A stretch of 64,000 nucleotides of DNA, taken from positions 4,464,001-4,528,000 of the forward strand of contig NZ_CP011803.1 in the NCBI RefSeq assembly GCF_001038625.1, written 5' to 3'. Position 1 is the stretch's first letter; every line of letters starts with the position of its first letter. Shown here one piece after another: positions 10,384 to 24,151 of this stretch. A program made the position numbers and the translations under genes. Origin of the DNA: Clostridium carboxidivorans P7 (GTDB taxonomy: Bacteria > Bacillota > Clostridia > Clostridiales > Clostridiaceae). Under the pieces are notes generated by a model. That model was not told where the DNA came from, made no database searches, and saw only the letters and a program-made list of their open reading frames with translations.

Positions 10384-10412
10384 TTGTTATAGTAGATACT
10401 TTACTATAACAA
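10384..10412 (-). terminator. Stem-loop after the 77-residue hypothetical gene
   Basis: An 11-bp inverted repeat (10384-10394 with 10402-10412) lies 9 bases past the stop of the upstream minus-strand gene. There is no clear T-run after it. A second stem-loop of 11 bp with a 3-base loop lies at 10267-10291; on the plus strand it is followed by a T-run, but no plus-strand gene precedes it. Confidence 0.45.
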
Positions 10413-10421
10413 GCTTAATTC

Positions 10422-10655
10422 TCAATACTTTCTAGCATTAATATGATACTCTCCTTTATTATAATATTTATCGCGATTAACCATAAAGTGATTATTCTCT
10501 AAAATATTACACAATATATCTATATCATTAATTTGCCCTTCATTGAAATTTATTGTAAGACTATCACACTTATCTACTATAGCCATATAATCATATATAC
10601 TACTATAATCCATTAATTGAATATTTCCATTTATGTTCATTTGGTATTGTGCCAT
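10422..10655 (-). CDS. Conserved-looking hypothetical protein, 77 residues
   Basis: The protein is small, soluble and rich in Asn, Asp and Tyr. I recognise no domain or motif. A strong AAGGAGAGG ribosome binding site at ideal spacing before the ATG and flanking stem-loops argue that it is a real gene. I have a vague recollection of similar short proteins near ctsR in other clostridia but cannot confirm it. It lies between the EF-G-like gene and ctsR and looks monocistronic. Function unknown. Confidence 0.7.
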   Translation of the reverse strand: MAQYQMNINGNIQLMDYSSIYDYMAIVDKCDSLTINFNEGQINDIDILCNILENNHFMVNRDKYYNKGEYHINARKY

Positions 10656-10744
10656 AAAACCTCTCCTTAAATTGATTCTCTATTTACATTAACATAATTA
10701 TTTTCTCTTATAGTCTATTAAAATATTCAATATATTATTATAAA

Positions 10745-10770
10745 AAACCAATAGCTTTTGCTATTGGTTT
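10745..10770 (-). terminator. Intrinsic terminator of the EF-G-like gene
   Basis: An 11-bp stem (10745-10755 with 10760-10770), 4-base loop and a T-run on the minus strand, 11 bases past the stop codon. Confidence 0.88.
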
Positions 10771-10781
10771 TAAATTATTTA

Positions 10782-12872
10782 CTATTCAACTTTACTTTTA
10801 ATTTTTTTAGCTTCTTCTATTATCTTATCTACCTCAGTAGATGGAACTTCTTCATATCGTTCAAATTTCATAACAAAACTTCCTCTTGCCTGAGTCATAG
10901 ACCTTAAATCTGTAGCATACTTGAACATTTCACCCTGTGGAACCTCTGCTATTATTCTCTGCTTATCTTCATCAGGTTCCATTCCTAAAACCCTGCCCCT
11001 CTTTTTATTTATATCACCTATTATATCTCCCATATAGTATTCAGGAACTACTATTTCTACGTGCATAATAGGTTCTAATAGTATAGGTTGAGCTTCCATG
11101 AGACCCTTTTTATATGCTAAAGATGATGCAACTTTAAATGCCATTTCTGATGAATCTACAGGATGATATGAACCATCATGCAAAGTAGCTTTTAATCTTA
11201 TTACAGGATATCCTGCAAGTACACCATGTTGTATACATTCTTTCAATCCCTTTTCTACTGCTGGAATGTATTGCCTTGGTACAACACCACCAACTACCTT
11301 ATCAACAAAAAGTAAATCGTCTTCTCCATCATTTCTAGGCTCAAATTTTATCTTTACATCTCCATATTGTCCGTGACCACCTGACTGCTTTTTATGCTTA
11401 CCTTGAACATCAGCAATTTTCTTTACAGTTTCTCTATAAGGTACTTTTGGTTTTTGAAGTATTACTTCTGCTCCAAATTTAGCCTTTAACTTACATGCTA
11501 TTACATCAAGATGGGTTTCTCCTAATCCAGAAATTATAGTTTCAGCATTTTCTACGTCTCTTGAAAGCTTAAAAGTTGGATCTTCATCCAGTAATTTATT
11601 TAAACCAGTAGATATTTTATCCTCATCATTTTTTGATTTAGGCAAAACAGCCATTGACATTGTTGCTTCCGGAAACTTAATACCATTAAAAACTATAGGA
11701 TTTTCTACTGCACTTAAAGTATCTCCCGTAGATGTAAATTGTAATTTTGAAACAGCACCTATATCTCCTGCTACTATTTCATTTGTTGGAATTTGCTGCT
11801 TACCCATTAAGAAGTACATAGTTCCTATTTTTTCATTTTTACCTTTGCTTGCATTGTAAACAGTAAAATCTGACTTAATTTTTCCTGTTATTACTCTAAA
11901 TAATGATAGCTTACCAACAAAAGGATCTGCTATAGTTTTAAATACAAAAGCTGATAATGGTGCATTTTCATCTATCTTAACTTCTAAGTTAGAATTAGTA
12001 TTCAAGTTTGTAGCCTCTAATGGCTCTGAATTTTCAGGTGAAGGAAAACATTCAACTACATCTTCAAGCAATGTTTCAATTCCTATGATATTCAATGCTG
12101 ACCCACACATTACTGGAGCTATGTCTCCCTTAGCACAACCATTAATGAGTCCATTATAAATTTCTTCATCACTTAAAGTTCCTTCATTGAAGTATTTATC
12201 TAATAAAACTTCATCTGTTTCAGCTACAGCTTCAATTATCATATTTTTGCATTCATCAACTTTATCTACGAGTTCTTCTGGTATTTCATCTTCTTTCATA
12301 TTATGAGTTTTAGGATCAAAAATTCTAGCTTTTCTAGATATAATATTTATAACTCCTCTAAAATTTTCTTCAGTTCCTATAGGGTACTGAACTGGAACTA
12401 TAGACATACCGAATTTTTCTTTTAATCCAGATAATACTTTATCAAAATCAGAATTTTCCCTATCTAATTTGTTTATATAGAATGATCTTGGTAACTTATT
12501 TTTATTTACATATTCCCAAACTTTTTCTGTGCCTACTTGTATACCTGATGTACCTGATACAACTACCATAGCTACATCAACCGCTCTTAATCCTTCATAT
12601 GTTTCACCAATAAAATCAAAATATCCTGGAACATCTACCAAATTTATTTTAGTGTTTTCCCATTCACATGGCGCTATAGATGTTGATATTGATATTTTTC
12701 TTTTCTTTTCTTCAGAATCATAATCACTTACAGTGTTTCCCTCTTCAATTTTTCCAAATCTATCTGTAGCTTTCGTGTAGTAAAGTATTGCTTCTGTCAA
12801 AGTAGTTTTTCCTGAACCACTGTGTCCAACAATTCCTACGTTTCTTAAATTTTTGGTTGTATAATTTTTCAT
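10782..12872 (-). CDS. EF-G-like translational GTPase (FusA2 type)
   Basis: The 696-residue protein has the full EF-G layout: a GTPase domain with G1 GHSGSGKTTL and G4 NKLD, then domains II to V, including the domain IV-V regions HKKQSGGHGQYGDVKI and GDINKKRGRVLGM. It differs from canonical EF-G in G1 (not AHIDAGKTT) and in G3, which reads DVPGYFDF where EF-G has PGH. The catalytic His is therefore Tyr. This fits the second EF-G subfamily found in many bacteria, whose role is unclear. It stands alone, not in a str operon. ATG 12872 with a GAGGGGG site is preferred to TTG 12878. Confidence 0.9.
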   Translation of the reverse strand: MKNYTTKNLRNVGIVGHSGSGKTTLTEAILYYTKATDRFGKIEEGNTVSDYDSEEKKRKISISTSIAPCEWENTKINLVDVPGYFDFIGETYEGLRAVDVAMVVVSGTSGIQVGTEKVWEYVNKNKLPRSFYINKLDRENSDFDKVLSGLKEKFGMSIVPVQYPIGTEENFRGVINIISRKARIFDPKTHNMKEDEIPEELVDKVDECKNMIIEAVAETDEVLLDKYFNEGTLSDEEIYNGLINGCAKGDIAPVMCGSALNIIGIETLLEDVVECFPSPENSEPLEATNLNTNSNLEVKIDENAPLSAFVFKTIADPFVGKLSLFRVITGKIKSDFTVYNASKGKNEKIGTMYFLMGKQQIPTNEIVAGDIGAVSKLQFTSTGDTLSAVENPIVFNGIKFPEATMSMAVLPKSKNDEDKISTGLNKLLDEDPTFKLSRDVENAETIISGLGETHLDVIACKLKAKFGAEVILQKPKVPYRETVKKIADVQGKHKKQSGGHGQYGDVKIKFEPRNDGEDDLLFVDKVVGGVVPRQYIPAVEKGLKECIQHGVLAGYPVIRLKATLHDGSYHPVDSSEMAFKVASSLAYKKGLMEAQPILLEPIMHVEIVVPEYYMGDIIGDINKKRGRVLGMEPDEDKQRIIAEVPQGEMFKYATDLRSMTQARGSFVMKFERYEEVPSTEVDKIIEEAKKIKSKVE

Positions 12873-13129
12873 AAGCAATTCCCCCTCTTACTTTTAAGCT
12901 TAATTTATATATTCTATTTTAAATTGAAAATTCCTCTTTGAATTAATGAAATTTTCAAAATAATTCGATTATATATATACCCATATATTTCATTTTATAT
13001 ACTATATATTTAAAAATTTGTTTTTAGAATACATGTTTGAAATCTTCTACCACTAAAAATTAATTATTTTTCCAGATGTTAAGAGGAGTACTAAACTTTT
13101 TAACTATTAAACAAAAATTGATATAAAAA

Positions 13130-13154
13130 AAAGACTGTATATTTTACAGTCTTT
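13130..13154 (-). terminator. Terminator of the rRNA operon
   Basis: A perfect 10-bp stem (13130-13139 with 13145-13154) with a 5-base loop and an eight-base T-run on the minus strand, about 20 bases past the tRNA-Asn CCA end. Confidence 0.9.
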
Positions 13155-13171
13155 GATCATTCATATAAAAT

Positions 13172-13247
<76 letters not shown>

Positions 13248-13253
13248 CGCATT

Positions 13254-13370
13254 ACCTGGCAACGACCTACTCTTCCACAGAGCCTCCCCTGCAGTACCAT
13301 CGGCACTATAAAGCTTAACCATCGTGTTCGGAATGGGAACGGGTGTTACCTTTATGTCATTATCACCAGA
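13254..13370 (-). rRNA. rrf: 5S ribosomal RNA
   Basis: About 117 bases with the conserved 5S core (ACCCGTTCCCATTCCGAAC on the minus strand) and complementary ends (TCTGGTGAT with the 3' GCCAGGT). It is the third gene of the operon. Ends are accurate to a few bases. Confidence 0.96.
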
Positions 13371-13396
13371 TATTTTTATTTAGTTTTTGAAAGATT

Positions 13397-13423
13397 TTGT
13401 TCTTTCAAAATTGCACAGTGAAT
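13397..13423 (-). repeat. 23S processing stem, 3' arm
   Basis: This 27-base segment is the inverse complement of 16439-16465 with a single mismatch. The arms lie just outside the two ends of the 23S gene, so they would pair in the precursor RNA. Such stems are RNase III targets in bacteria. Confidence 0.8.
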
Positions 13424-13430
13424 TTATTTG

Positions 13431-16326
<2,896 letters not shown>

Positions 16327-16438
16327 ATTCATGTGAAAATTATCTTTCAACAATTTTCTTAGTTAAAATCTACAAAGGTTTTTTTACTTATATAATAAGT
16401 AGTTTTACCTTTAGCTTTACTTTTAATTTAAAAGTTAT

Positions 16439-16465
16439 ATTCACTGTGCAATTTTCAAAGAACAA
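16439..16465 (-). repeat. 23S processing stem, 5' arm
   Basis: Partner of the arm at 13397-13423 (26 of 27 bases pair). It lies in the 16S-23S spacer (16327-16548), which contains no tRNA gene. Confidence 0.8.
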
Positions 16466-16481
16466 TTTGAAGAATTAGATT

Positions 16482-16499
16482 CTTCAAAATTAAACAGAG
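16482..16499 (-). repeat. 16S processing stem, 3' arm
   Basis: Complementary to 18153-18170, with 14 perfect contiguous pairs. The two arms bracket the 16S gene and should form its precursor stem. Confidence 0.7.
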
Positions 16500-16541
16500 C
16501 TATTAAATAAACCTTCAAAGTAGAATTACCTACTTTGTCGA

Positions 16542-18061
<1,520 letters not shown>

Positions 18062-18152
18062 AAAGTTTAATCTGTACTCAAATTATTGACGTTAAACTTA
18101 TTAGTTTAACTAATACTGGCTTATTTAAAATAAGATTTATATCTTACTTTCA

Positions 18153-18170
18153 CTCTGTTTAATTTTCAAA
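18153..18170 (-). repeat. 16S processing stem, 5' arm
   Basis: Pairs with 16482-16499. It lies between the nearest rrn promoter and the mature 16S start. Confidence 0.7.
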
Positions 18171-18198
18171 GACCTTGCCGTACCTCGACGGCTTTTAT

Positions 18199-18227
18199 AT
18201 CTTATCATGTTCGCTTAACCTTGTCAA
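18199..18227 (-). promoter_or_regulatory. rrn promoter nearest the 16S gene
   Basis: TTGACA (18222-18227), 17-base spacer, TAAGAT (18199-18204). It lies about 140 bases before the mature 16S start. Confidence 0.82.
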
Positions 18228-18279
18228 GAACTTTTTTAAATTCCTTTTTGTTAAGCTTGCTGCATCACACAGCTTTAAC

Positions 18280-18309
18280 ATAATACCATGCTACTTAAGA
18301 AGTTGTCAA
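18280..18309 (-). promoter_or_regulatory. Second rrn promoter
   Basis: TTGACA (18304-18309), 18-base spacer, TATTAT (18280-18285). Tandem promoters are usual for clostridial and Bacillus rrn operons. Confidence 0.75.
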
Positions 18310-18367
18310 CATATTTTTTATGTTTCATTTTCTAAGTAACTGTCTGCTCTCTCAAGCGACATGTGTT

Positions 18368-18395
18368 ATTATATCATGATTTTTCACATCATCAA
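18368..18395 (-). promoter_or_regulatory. Possible third, distal rrn promoter
   Basis: TTGATG (18390-18395), 16-base spacer, perfect TATAAT (18368-18373). The -35 match is only four of six. Apart from these three promoters and the murD terminator, I see nothing else in the 530-base gap between the 16S gene and murD. Confidence 0.5.
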
Positions 18396-18506
18396 ATATT
18401 ATTCTCATAATTAGATTAAATTATTCCTAGTTTACTCCTAAATACTAGTTCTAATTAAGTTATTTACATATAGATACACCAGGACATGTTATTTTTAAAA
18501 ATAAAC

Positions 18507-18557
18507 AAATAAGTTTCAACTGTAGATAATAAACTAAACTTCAGTTGAAACTTATTT
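18507..18557 (-). terminator. Terminator after murD
   Basis: A 16-bp perfect stem (18507-18522 with 18542-18557) with a 19-base loop, followed on the minus strand by a T-rich tract. Confidence 0.7.
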
Positions 18558-18594
18558 TAAATACTAATACTAAGCAAACATCATTATATACTTT

Positions 18595-19971
18595 TTATAA
18601 TTCTTTAACTAATTCCTTAAACTTATTGCCTCTAGCTTCAAAATTAGGGAACATATCAAAACTAGCACAAGCAGGCGAAAGAGTTATTATATCTCCTTCC
18701 TTAGCAAAACCCCTAGCACTTGAAAGCGCCTTTTCTAAGCTTTCCTCAATTACCATAGGTATTTCTATATTTTTCTTCTTCATAACTTTCGAAAATGCAT
18801 CTTTTATTTTATCTTTAGTTGCTCCAACTAATATTAACGCTTTTATATTCTCATATCCTTCTTCTGCTAATACATCTAAAGGAATTTTTTTATCATATCC
18901 ACCTGCTATTAAAATTACTGGTTTCTCAAATGCCTTAAGTCCTGCTAAAGTTCTACTTGGACTTGTAGCTATTGAATCATTATAATACTTTACTCCATCT
19001 ATTTCCCTTATAAATTCACACCTATGTTCTACTCCTGTAAAACTTATAGCTGTTTTTCTCATATTTTCTATATTAACGTCATCACTAACTGCACAAAAAG
19101 CAGCAAGTAAATTTTCTACATTATGCATTCCTTTTATTTGAATTTCATTTAACTTACAAACTTCTTTTTCTTTTATGTATAATTTGTTTTCTTCAAAATA
19201 AGCTCCATCTTTAACCTTCTCTTTTATACTAAATTCCAATACTCTTCCTTTAGCTTCATTAAACATAGAGTTAGTTAAATTATTATCCCTATTTAGTATC
19301 AATAAACTTTCTGATTGTTGATATTTGAAAATATTCTTTTTTGAATCTATATACTCTTGCATATCTTTATGTATATCTAAATGATTTGGGCTTAAATTTG
19401 TAACAACTGCAACCTCTGGAGAAACATTCATAGTCATAAGTTGAAAACTTGATAATTCCAATACTACTTTATCATCACTCTTCATTTTTTCTATTTCAGT
19501 AAATAAAGGTGTTCCTATGTTACCACCTACCCAAGTTTTATATCCCTGCTGCTTTAGTATATTATATATTAATGTAGTAGTTGTTGTCTTACCATCACTA
19601 CCAGTAACGCCATATACTTTAGCAGGACAATACTTTATAAATTCCTCCATTTCAGAAGTTATATAAGCTCCTTGTTTTTTTGCATTTATAAGTGCTGGAG
19701 TATCTATCCTCATAGATGGAGTTTTAAATATTACATCAAACCCATTTAAACTGTCCATGTAATTTTCTCCTAATACAAGGTTAACTCCTTTTTCCCTAAG
19801 CTCTTTAGCTGTATCCCCTAACTGTTCTTCACTTTTTTTATCAAAAGCACTAACTTTTGCCCCTAACTTTAGCAAAAAATTTATCAAAGGCTTATTGCTT
19901 ATACCTATGCCAACCACAGCAGTATTTTTATCCTTTATAAATTTTTTAAAATCTGCAAAATTCTTTTTCAT
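18595..19971 (-). CDS. murD: UDP-N-acetylmuramoyl-L-alanine--D-glutamate ligase
   Basis: MurD adds D-glutamate to UDP-MurNAc-L-Ala in cytoplasmic peptidoglycan synthesis. The 458-residue protein has an N-terminal UMP-binding fold ([10 protein letters not shown]), the Mur ligase ATP loop [25 protein letters not shown], and the C-terminal ligase motifs VEHRCEF and [12 protein letters not shown]. The longest frame starts with TTG at 19989, but ATG 19971 has GGAGGG at the right spacing. The gene is alone between glyS and the rrn operon rather than in a dcw cluster. Confidence 0.96.
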   Translation of the reverse strand: MKKNFADFKKFIKDKNTAVVGIGISNKPLINFLLKLGAKVSAFDKKSEEQLGDTAKELREKGVNLVLGENYMDSLNGFDVIFKTPSMRIDTPALINAKKQGAYITSEMEEFIKYCPAKVYGVTGSDGKTTTTTLIYNILKQQGYKTWVGGNIGTPLFTEIEKMKSDDKVVLELSSFQLMTMNVSPEVAVVTNLSPNHLDIHKDMQEYIDSKKNIFKYQQSESLLILNRDNNLTNSMFNEAKGRVLEFSIKEKVKDGAYFEENKLYIKEKEVCKLNEIQIKGMHNVENLLAAFCAVSDDVNIENMRKTAISFTGVEHRCEFIREIDGVKYYNDSIATSPSRTLAGLKAFEKPVILIAGGYDKKIPLDVLAEEGYENIKALILVGATKDKIKDAFSKVMKKKNIEIPMVIEESLEKALSSARGFAKEGDIITLSPACASFDMFPNFEARGNKFKELVKEL

Positions 19972-20189
19972 TATTAAAGCCCTCCACAATCAACTATCTT
20001 TAAGTAATCTTTTTACAATTTACTATTCAATTATACCACTTCATTATAAAATTAAAATCATTTTGTTTTAATATTAAATAACTAAATATGATATTTTACA
20101 AACATATTACAAAATAGCAAACAGGCTATTTGTTGAATATAGTCGAAATTGTAAGAAAATATTTAATTTAAAAACTTTTTTGTTAGGTA

Positions 20190-20219
20190 TTGAAACTTTA
20201 TATTTTATTGTGATATACT
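20190..20219 (+). promoter_or_regulatory. Promoter of the candidate small RNA
   Basis: TTGAAA (20190-20195), 18-base spacer, TATACT (20214-20219) on the plus strand. No plus-strand protein gene follows before the terminator at 20304-20330. Confidence 0.6.
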
Positions 20220-20225
20220 TAACAA

Positions 20226-20330
20226 GTGCCGTAAGGAATATTGATATAATTCCCCAAGTTTTAATTAAACATATAACATATCCCCATGATTAAACCCTAC
20301 TTTACCGGATTTTTATCCGGTATTTTTTTT
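20226..20330 (+). ncRNA. Candidate trans-acting small RNA, about 105 nt
   Basis: Between divergently placed murD and glyS a plus-strand promoter is followed about 85 bases later by a textbook terminator: ACCGGAT, loop TTTT, ATCCGGT, then eight T. The short transcript has no ribosome binding site or useful ORF. It carries two C-rich motifs, TTCCCCAAG near 20250 and ATCCCCATG near 20280, in A/T-rich and probably unpaired stretches, plus a possible 5-bp GGAAT/ATTCC stem. C-rich motifs of this kind pair with Shine-Dalgarno sequences in Gram-positive small RNAs such as RsaE/RoxS; any relation to those is inference. I could not match it to a family. The rest of the 433-base murD-glyS gap holds only A/T-rich sequence and the glyS terminator. 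Confidence 0.6.
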
Positions 20331-20355
20331 ATCCATAAAAAGTAACTTAAAAATT

Positions 20356-20399
20356 AAAAGAGTGTGTATTTCATTTATTTATGAAATACACACTCTTTT
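20356..20399 (-). terminator. Terminator after glyS
   Basis: A perfect 19-bp stem (20356-20374 with 20381-20399) with a 6-base loop, 6 bases past the glyS stop, and T-rich beyond. It would also stop plus-strand transcription leaving the small RNA gene. Confidence 0.85.
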
Positions 20400-20404
20400 A
20401 TAAA

Positions 20405-21796
20405 CTAAAACTCCATCTTTTCCTTTATAAACTTTTTAAGCTCATCTACTTTCATTCTAAATTGATCCATAGTATCTCTGTCTCTTACTGTTACTGTATT
20501 ATCTTCTAATGTATCAAAGTCTATAGTTATACAATAAGGAGTTCCTGCTTCATCCTGTCTTCTGTATCTTTTTCCTATGCTTCCAGCTTCATCATATTCT
20601 ACATTAAAATCTTTTCTTAATTCATCATAAACTTCTTCAGCTTTTTCTGATAATTTTTTAGTTAATGGAAGTATAGCAGCTTTTACTGGTGCAATAGCTG
20701 GGTGAAAATGCATCACTGTTCTTGAATCTCCACCTTCAAGTTCTTCTTCATCATATGCATCAACCAAAAATGCTAGTACTGCTCTATCTGCTCCTACAGA
20801 AGGTTCTATACAATAAGGTATATATTTTTCATGTGTAACTGGATCAAGATATGACATATCCTTACCAGAGTGATTTTGATGTTGTGTTAAATCATAATCA
20901 GTTCTATCAGCTACTCCCCATAGCTCTCCCCATCCAAATGGGAATAAATATTCTATATCTGAAGTTGCATTACTGTAATGTGAAAGTTCTTCTTTATCAT
21001 GATCTCTAAATCTTATATTTTTTTCTTCAATACCAAGATTCAACAAGAAGTTCCAGCACTGTTCTTTCCAATAACTATGCCATTCTAAATCTGTACCTGG
21101 TTTACAGAAAAACTCAAGCTCCATTTGTTCGAATTCTCTAGTTCTAAATGTAAAGTTACCTGGAGTTATTTCATTTCTAAAAGATTTTCCTATCTGGCCT
21201 ATTCCAAATGGTACCTTCTTTCTTGAAGTTCTTTGAACATTTTTGAAGTTAACAAATATTCCTTGAGCTGTCTCTGGTCTCAAATGTATTTCAGACTTAG
21301 AATCTTCTGTTACTCCCTGGTATGTCTTGAACATAAGATTAAACTGTCTTATATCAGTAAAATTCTTTTTACCACAATTAGGACATTCTATTTCATTATC
21401 TACTATATATTGCTTTAACTTTTCATTACTCCAACCATCTGCGCTAGCTTTTTCTACTCCATTTTTAGTCATATGCTCTTCAACTATTTTATCTGCTCTA
21501 AATCTTGACTTACATTCTTTACAATCCATAAGTGGATCTGTAAAATTACCAACATGACCTGACGCAACCCAAACTTCACTGTTCATAAGAATAGCTGAAT
21601 CTATTCCAACATTATGTTTGCTTTCATGAATAAATTTCTGCCACCAAGCTTTTTTTACATTGTTTTTTAATTCTACGCCTAAAGGACCATAGTCCCATGT
21701 ATTTGCAAGACCTCCGTATATTTCTGAACCTGGATATACAAAACCTCTACTTTTGGCTAAAGCTACTACTTTATCCATAGTCTTTTCTACTGCCAT
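20405..21796 (-). CDS. glyS: Glycyl-tRNA synthetase (single-chain dimer type)
   Basis: The class II synthetase charges tRNA-Gly. At 463 residues it is the alpha-2, eukaryote-like form, not the separate GlyQ and GlyS chains. It starts [23 protein letters not shown] after a short extension, has a CxxC pair set in the insertion (CKEC, CPNC), class II motif 2 [21 protein letters not shown], motif 3 [10 protein letters not shown] and a C-terminal anticodon-binding domain. AGGAGG precedes the ATG. Two glycine T-box leaders upstream on the same strand should couple expression to uncharged tRNA-Gly. Confidence 0.96.
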   Translation of the reverse strand: MAVEKTMDKVVALAKSRGFVYPGSEIYGGLANTWDYGPLGVELKNNVKKAWWQKFIHESKHNVGIDSAILMNSEVWVASGHVGNFTDPLMDCKECKSRFRADKIVEEHMTKNGVEKASADGWSNEKLKQYIVDNEIECPNCGKKNFTDIRQFNLMFKTYQGVTEDSKSEIHLRPETAQGIFVNFKNVQRTSRKKVPFGIGQIGKSFRNEITPGNFTFRTREFEQMELEFFCKPGTDLEWHSYWKEQCWNFLLNLGIEEKNIRFRDHDKEELSHYSNATSDIEYLFPFGWGELWGVADRTDYDLTQHQNHSGKDMSYLDPVTHEKYIPYCIEPSVGADRAVLAFLVDAYDEEELEGGDSRTVMHFHPAIAPVKAAILPLTKKLSEKAEEVYDELRKDFNVEYDEAGSIGKRYRRQDEAGTPYCITIDFDTLEDNTVTVRDRDTMDQFRMKVDELKKFIKEKMEF

Positions 21797-21911
21797 TATA
21801 ATTACCTCCTAAAATTTCTTATTTATTTTTATAATACTATTAACTAAATAAACCCTATTAATACTTGCATAATCACACTTATGTATTATTTTCTAATCGA
21901 AAATTAAAGTA

Positions 21912-22095
21912 TAAAAAAAGACTCTACCTTTGAAGAGACGAAAATTTATTTCCGCGGTTCCACTCTTCTTGGCATAAGCCCTGCTCTAAAAAATTTCACT
22001 CAAAAGTTCCCTTCATAAATAAAACTTTAATTGTTTCCACCTATCCACAATCTCTCTTAAATAAGTTTTTATTCATTACTTTTTCTTTATCATTG
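21912..22095 (-). promoter_or_regulatory. Glycine T-box leader, gene-proximal copy
   Basis: The T-box element AAGAGTGGAACCGCGG is at 21952-21967, followed by a stem and a seven-base T-run near 21912. Aligning with the B. subtilis glyQS leader by the TTGAGT/C landmark puts the specifier codon at 22008-22010, reading GGA (Gly). AGAGAG at 22052-22057 marks the base of Stem I. Only about 41 bases separate AGAGAG from the specifier, so Stem I is compact. Free tRNA-Gly should allow read-through into glyS. Outer limits are approximate. Confidence 0.88.
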
Positions 22096-22111
22096 TGAAA
22101 GTATTAATATA

Positions 22112-22293
22112 ATAAAAAAAGACCCTACACCTTAAAGGGACGAAAACTTATTTCCGCGGTTCCACCCTTCTTGGCACAAGCCCTGCTTTATCAATTCTTG
22201 CTCAGAAGCTCCTTCATAATTAAACCTTAATTGTTTTCACCTATCACAATCTCTCTTAAAAGATTTTCATTATTACTGTTCTTCGTCATTACA
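22112..22293 (-). promoter_or_regulatory. Glycine T-box leader, distal copy
   Basis: A second complete leader immediately upstream of the first. AAGGGTGGAACCGCGG is at 22154-22169, the T-run at about 22113-22119, and the specifier by the same landmark is GGA at 22210-22212. The two copies are similar throughout but not identical, so this is an old duplication. RNA polymerase would have to pass both terminators, which should sharpen the response. Confidence 0.88.
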
Positions 22294-22338
22294 AAATATT
22301 CAATTCTTAAAAACGTAAAATACATTTAAATAAAAAAA

Positions 22339-22414
<76 letters not shown>

Positions 22415-22433
22415 TGTCTTAACTACATTTATT

Positions 22434-22461
22434 ATTATACCAAGTTTTTTCTAAAATGCAA
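22434..22461 (-). promoter_or_regulatory. Extended -10 promoter before tRNA-Asn
   Basis: TGGTATAAT gives a perfect extended -10 (TATAAT at 22434-22439). TTGCAT at 22456-22461, 16 bases upstream, is a weak -35. It lies about 20 bases before the tRNA. Confidence 0.65.
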
Positions 22462-22584
22462 TAGTTTTTTTAATTTTATTTGCACTTTTTTAAATTTTGT
22501 TTAGATTTCATGTTCATTTATCAATTTTATTAAGGATTTATTATTAATCCTTAGTATAATTATTTAACTTAATACATAGAAAAA

Positions 22585-22616
22585 ATTAATCCTAAGTATA
22601 CATACTTAGGATTAAT
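22585..22616 (-). terminator. Stem-loop after lysS
   Basis: A 15-bp perfect inverted repeat (22585-22599 with 22602-22616) begins 10 bases past the lysS stop. A second stem at 22531-22552 repeats part of the same sequence (ATTAATCCTTAG against ATTAATCCTAAG). Confidence 0.65.
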
Positions 22617-22626
22617 AGTTCATTAT

Positions 22627-24135
22627 TTATTGTTGTTCTGGTTTCATTGTTGGGAACAATATAACATCTCTTATAGAAGAAGTATTAGTTAGGAACATTA
22701 TCAATCTGTCTATACCTATACCAAGTCCCCCTGTTGGAGGCATTCCTATTTCTAATGCATTTATAAAGTCATTATCCATCATGTAAGCTTCATCATCACC
22801 AAGTTCTCTTTCCCTTAATTGTTGAAGGAATCTATCTTTTTGAACTATTGGATCATTAAGTTCTGAATATGCATTACATACCTCTCTACCATATACAAAG
22901 CCTTCAAATCTTTCAGTAAATGCTGCATTTCCTCTCTTTTTCTTTGTAAGAGGTGAGTTTTCTACTGGGTAGTCGCAAACAAATGTAGGCTGCATTAATT
23001 TATCTTCACAAAATTCTTCAAACAATGCAATAAGTATATCTCCTTTTGTGCAGTCCTTTAATTGTTTTTTCATATTTATATGTTTTTCTTTTGCAATCCC
23101 TCTTGCTTCTTCATCATCACTTATAACATTAAAGTCTACTCCTGTATATTCTTTAACTGCATCTACCATAGTTATTCTTCTCCATGGTGGTGTAAAATCT
23201 ATTTCTGTATCTTCATAAGTTACTTTTGTAGTTCCTAATACTTTTTCACATACAAAAGCTACCATGTTTTCAGTTAGCTCCATCATGTCATTATAATCTG
23301 CAAAAGCTTGATATAATTCCATGCAGGTAAATTCTGGGTTATGTCTTACATCCATACCCTCATTTCTGAAGTTTCTACCTATTTCATATACTCTTTCAAA
23401 TCCACCAACTATAAGTCTTTTTAAATATAATTCTGTAGCTATTCTTAAATACATATCTAAACTTAATGCATTATGGTGTGTAATAAAAGGTTTTGCAGCA
23501 GCACCACCTGCAATAGTTGAAAGAATAGGTGTTTCTACTTCGAGATATTCTTTATCATCTAAAAAAGTTCTTATAGCTTTTATTATTTTAGTTCTTTTTA
23601 TAAATGTATCCTTAACATCTTGATTCACTATTAAATCTACATACCTTTGTCTATATCTTAAATCAGGATCTTTTAAGCCATGCCACTTTTCTGGTAATGG
23701 TCTTAAGGACTTAGCTAAAAGTTCAAACTCTGTAATATGAAGAGTAACCTCTCCTGTTTTAGTTTTAAATACATTTCCTGTTATAGATAAAATATCTCCT
23801 ATATCAAAGGACTTATATTCTTTAAGTCTCTCTTCTCCAACATCATTTATCTTTATGTATAACTGTATTTTCCCATATCTATCATGAAGATCTGAAAATC
23901 CAGCTTTTCCATGAACTCTTTTGGACATAAGTCTTCCTGCAACAGTAACACTTTTACCTTCAAGTTCTTCATAGTTATCCTTTATTTGGCTAGAAACATG
24001 TGTTCTTTCTACTTTATATACATCAAAAGGATCTTTTCCTTGTTCTTGAAGTTTAAAGAACTTCTCTCTTCTCTCCTTTATAAGTTGATTAAAATCTTCT
24101 TCTAACTGGTTTAAATTCTTTTCATCATTTGCCAT
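22627..24135 (-). CDS. lysS: Lysyl-tRNA synthetase, class II
   Basis: Charges tRNA-Lys. The 502-residue protein has the N-terminal OB-fold anticodon domain (about 55-160), class II motif 2 [15 protein letters not shown], and motif 3 [15 protein letters not shown] near the C-terminus. The ATG follows a GGAGGG site. greA lies 16 bases upstream, so greA and lysS are probably one operon, the same pairing as in other clostridia as I recall. No T-box was found for this gene. Confidence 0.97.
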   Translation of the reverse strand: MANDEKNLNQLEEDFNQLIKERREKFFKLQEQGKDPFDVYKVERTHVSSQIKDNYEELEGKSVTVAGRLMSKRVHGKAGFSDLHDRYGKIQLYIKINDVGEERLKEYKSFDIGDILSITGNVFKTKTGEVTLHITEFELLAKSLRPLPEKWHGLKDPDLRYRQRYVDLIVNQDVKDTFIKRTKIIKAIRTFLDDKEYLEVETPILSTIAGGAAAKPFITHHNALSLDMYLRIATELYLKRLIVGGFERVYEIGRNFRNEGMDVRHNPEFTCMELYQAFADYNDMMELTENMVAFVCEKVLGTTKVTYEDTEIDFTPPWRRITMVDAVKEYTGVDFNVISDDEEARGIAKEKHINMKKQLKDCTKGDILIALFEEFCEDKLMQPTFVCDYPVENSPLTKKKRGNAAFTERFEGFVYGREVCNAYSELNDPIVQKDRFLQQLRERELGDDEAYMMDNDFINALEIGMPPTGGLGIGIDRLIMFLTNTSSIRDVILFPTMKPEQQ

Positions 24136-24151
24136 TTATACGCCCTCCAAT

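Noticed and set aside
21912..22293. Duplicated leader taken for a mobile repeat
   Set aside because: Each copy contains T-box, specifier and terminator elements, which explains the similarity.
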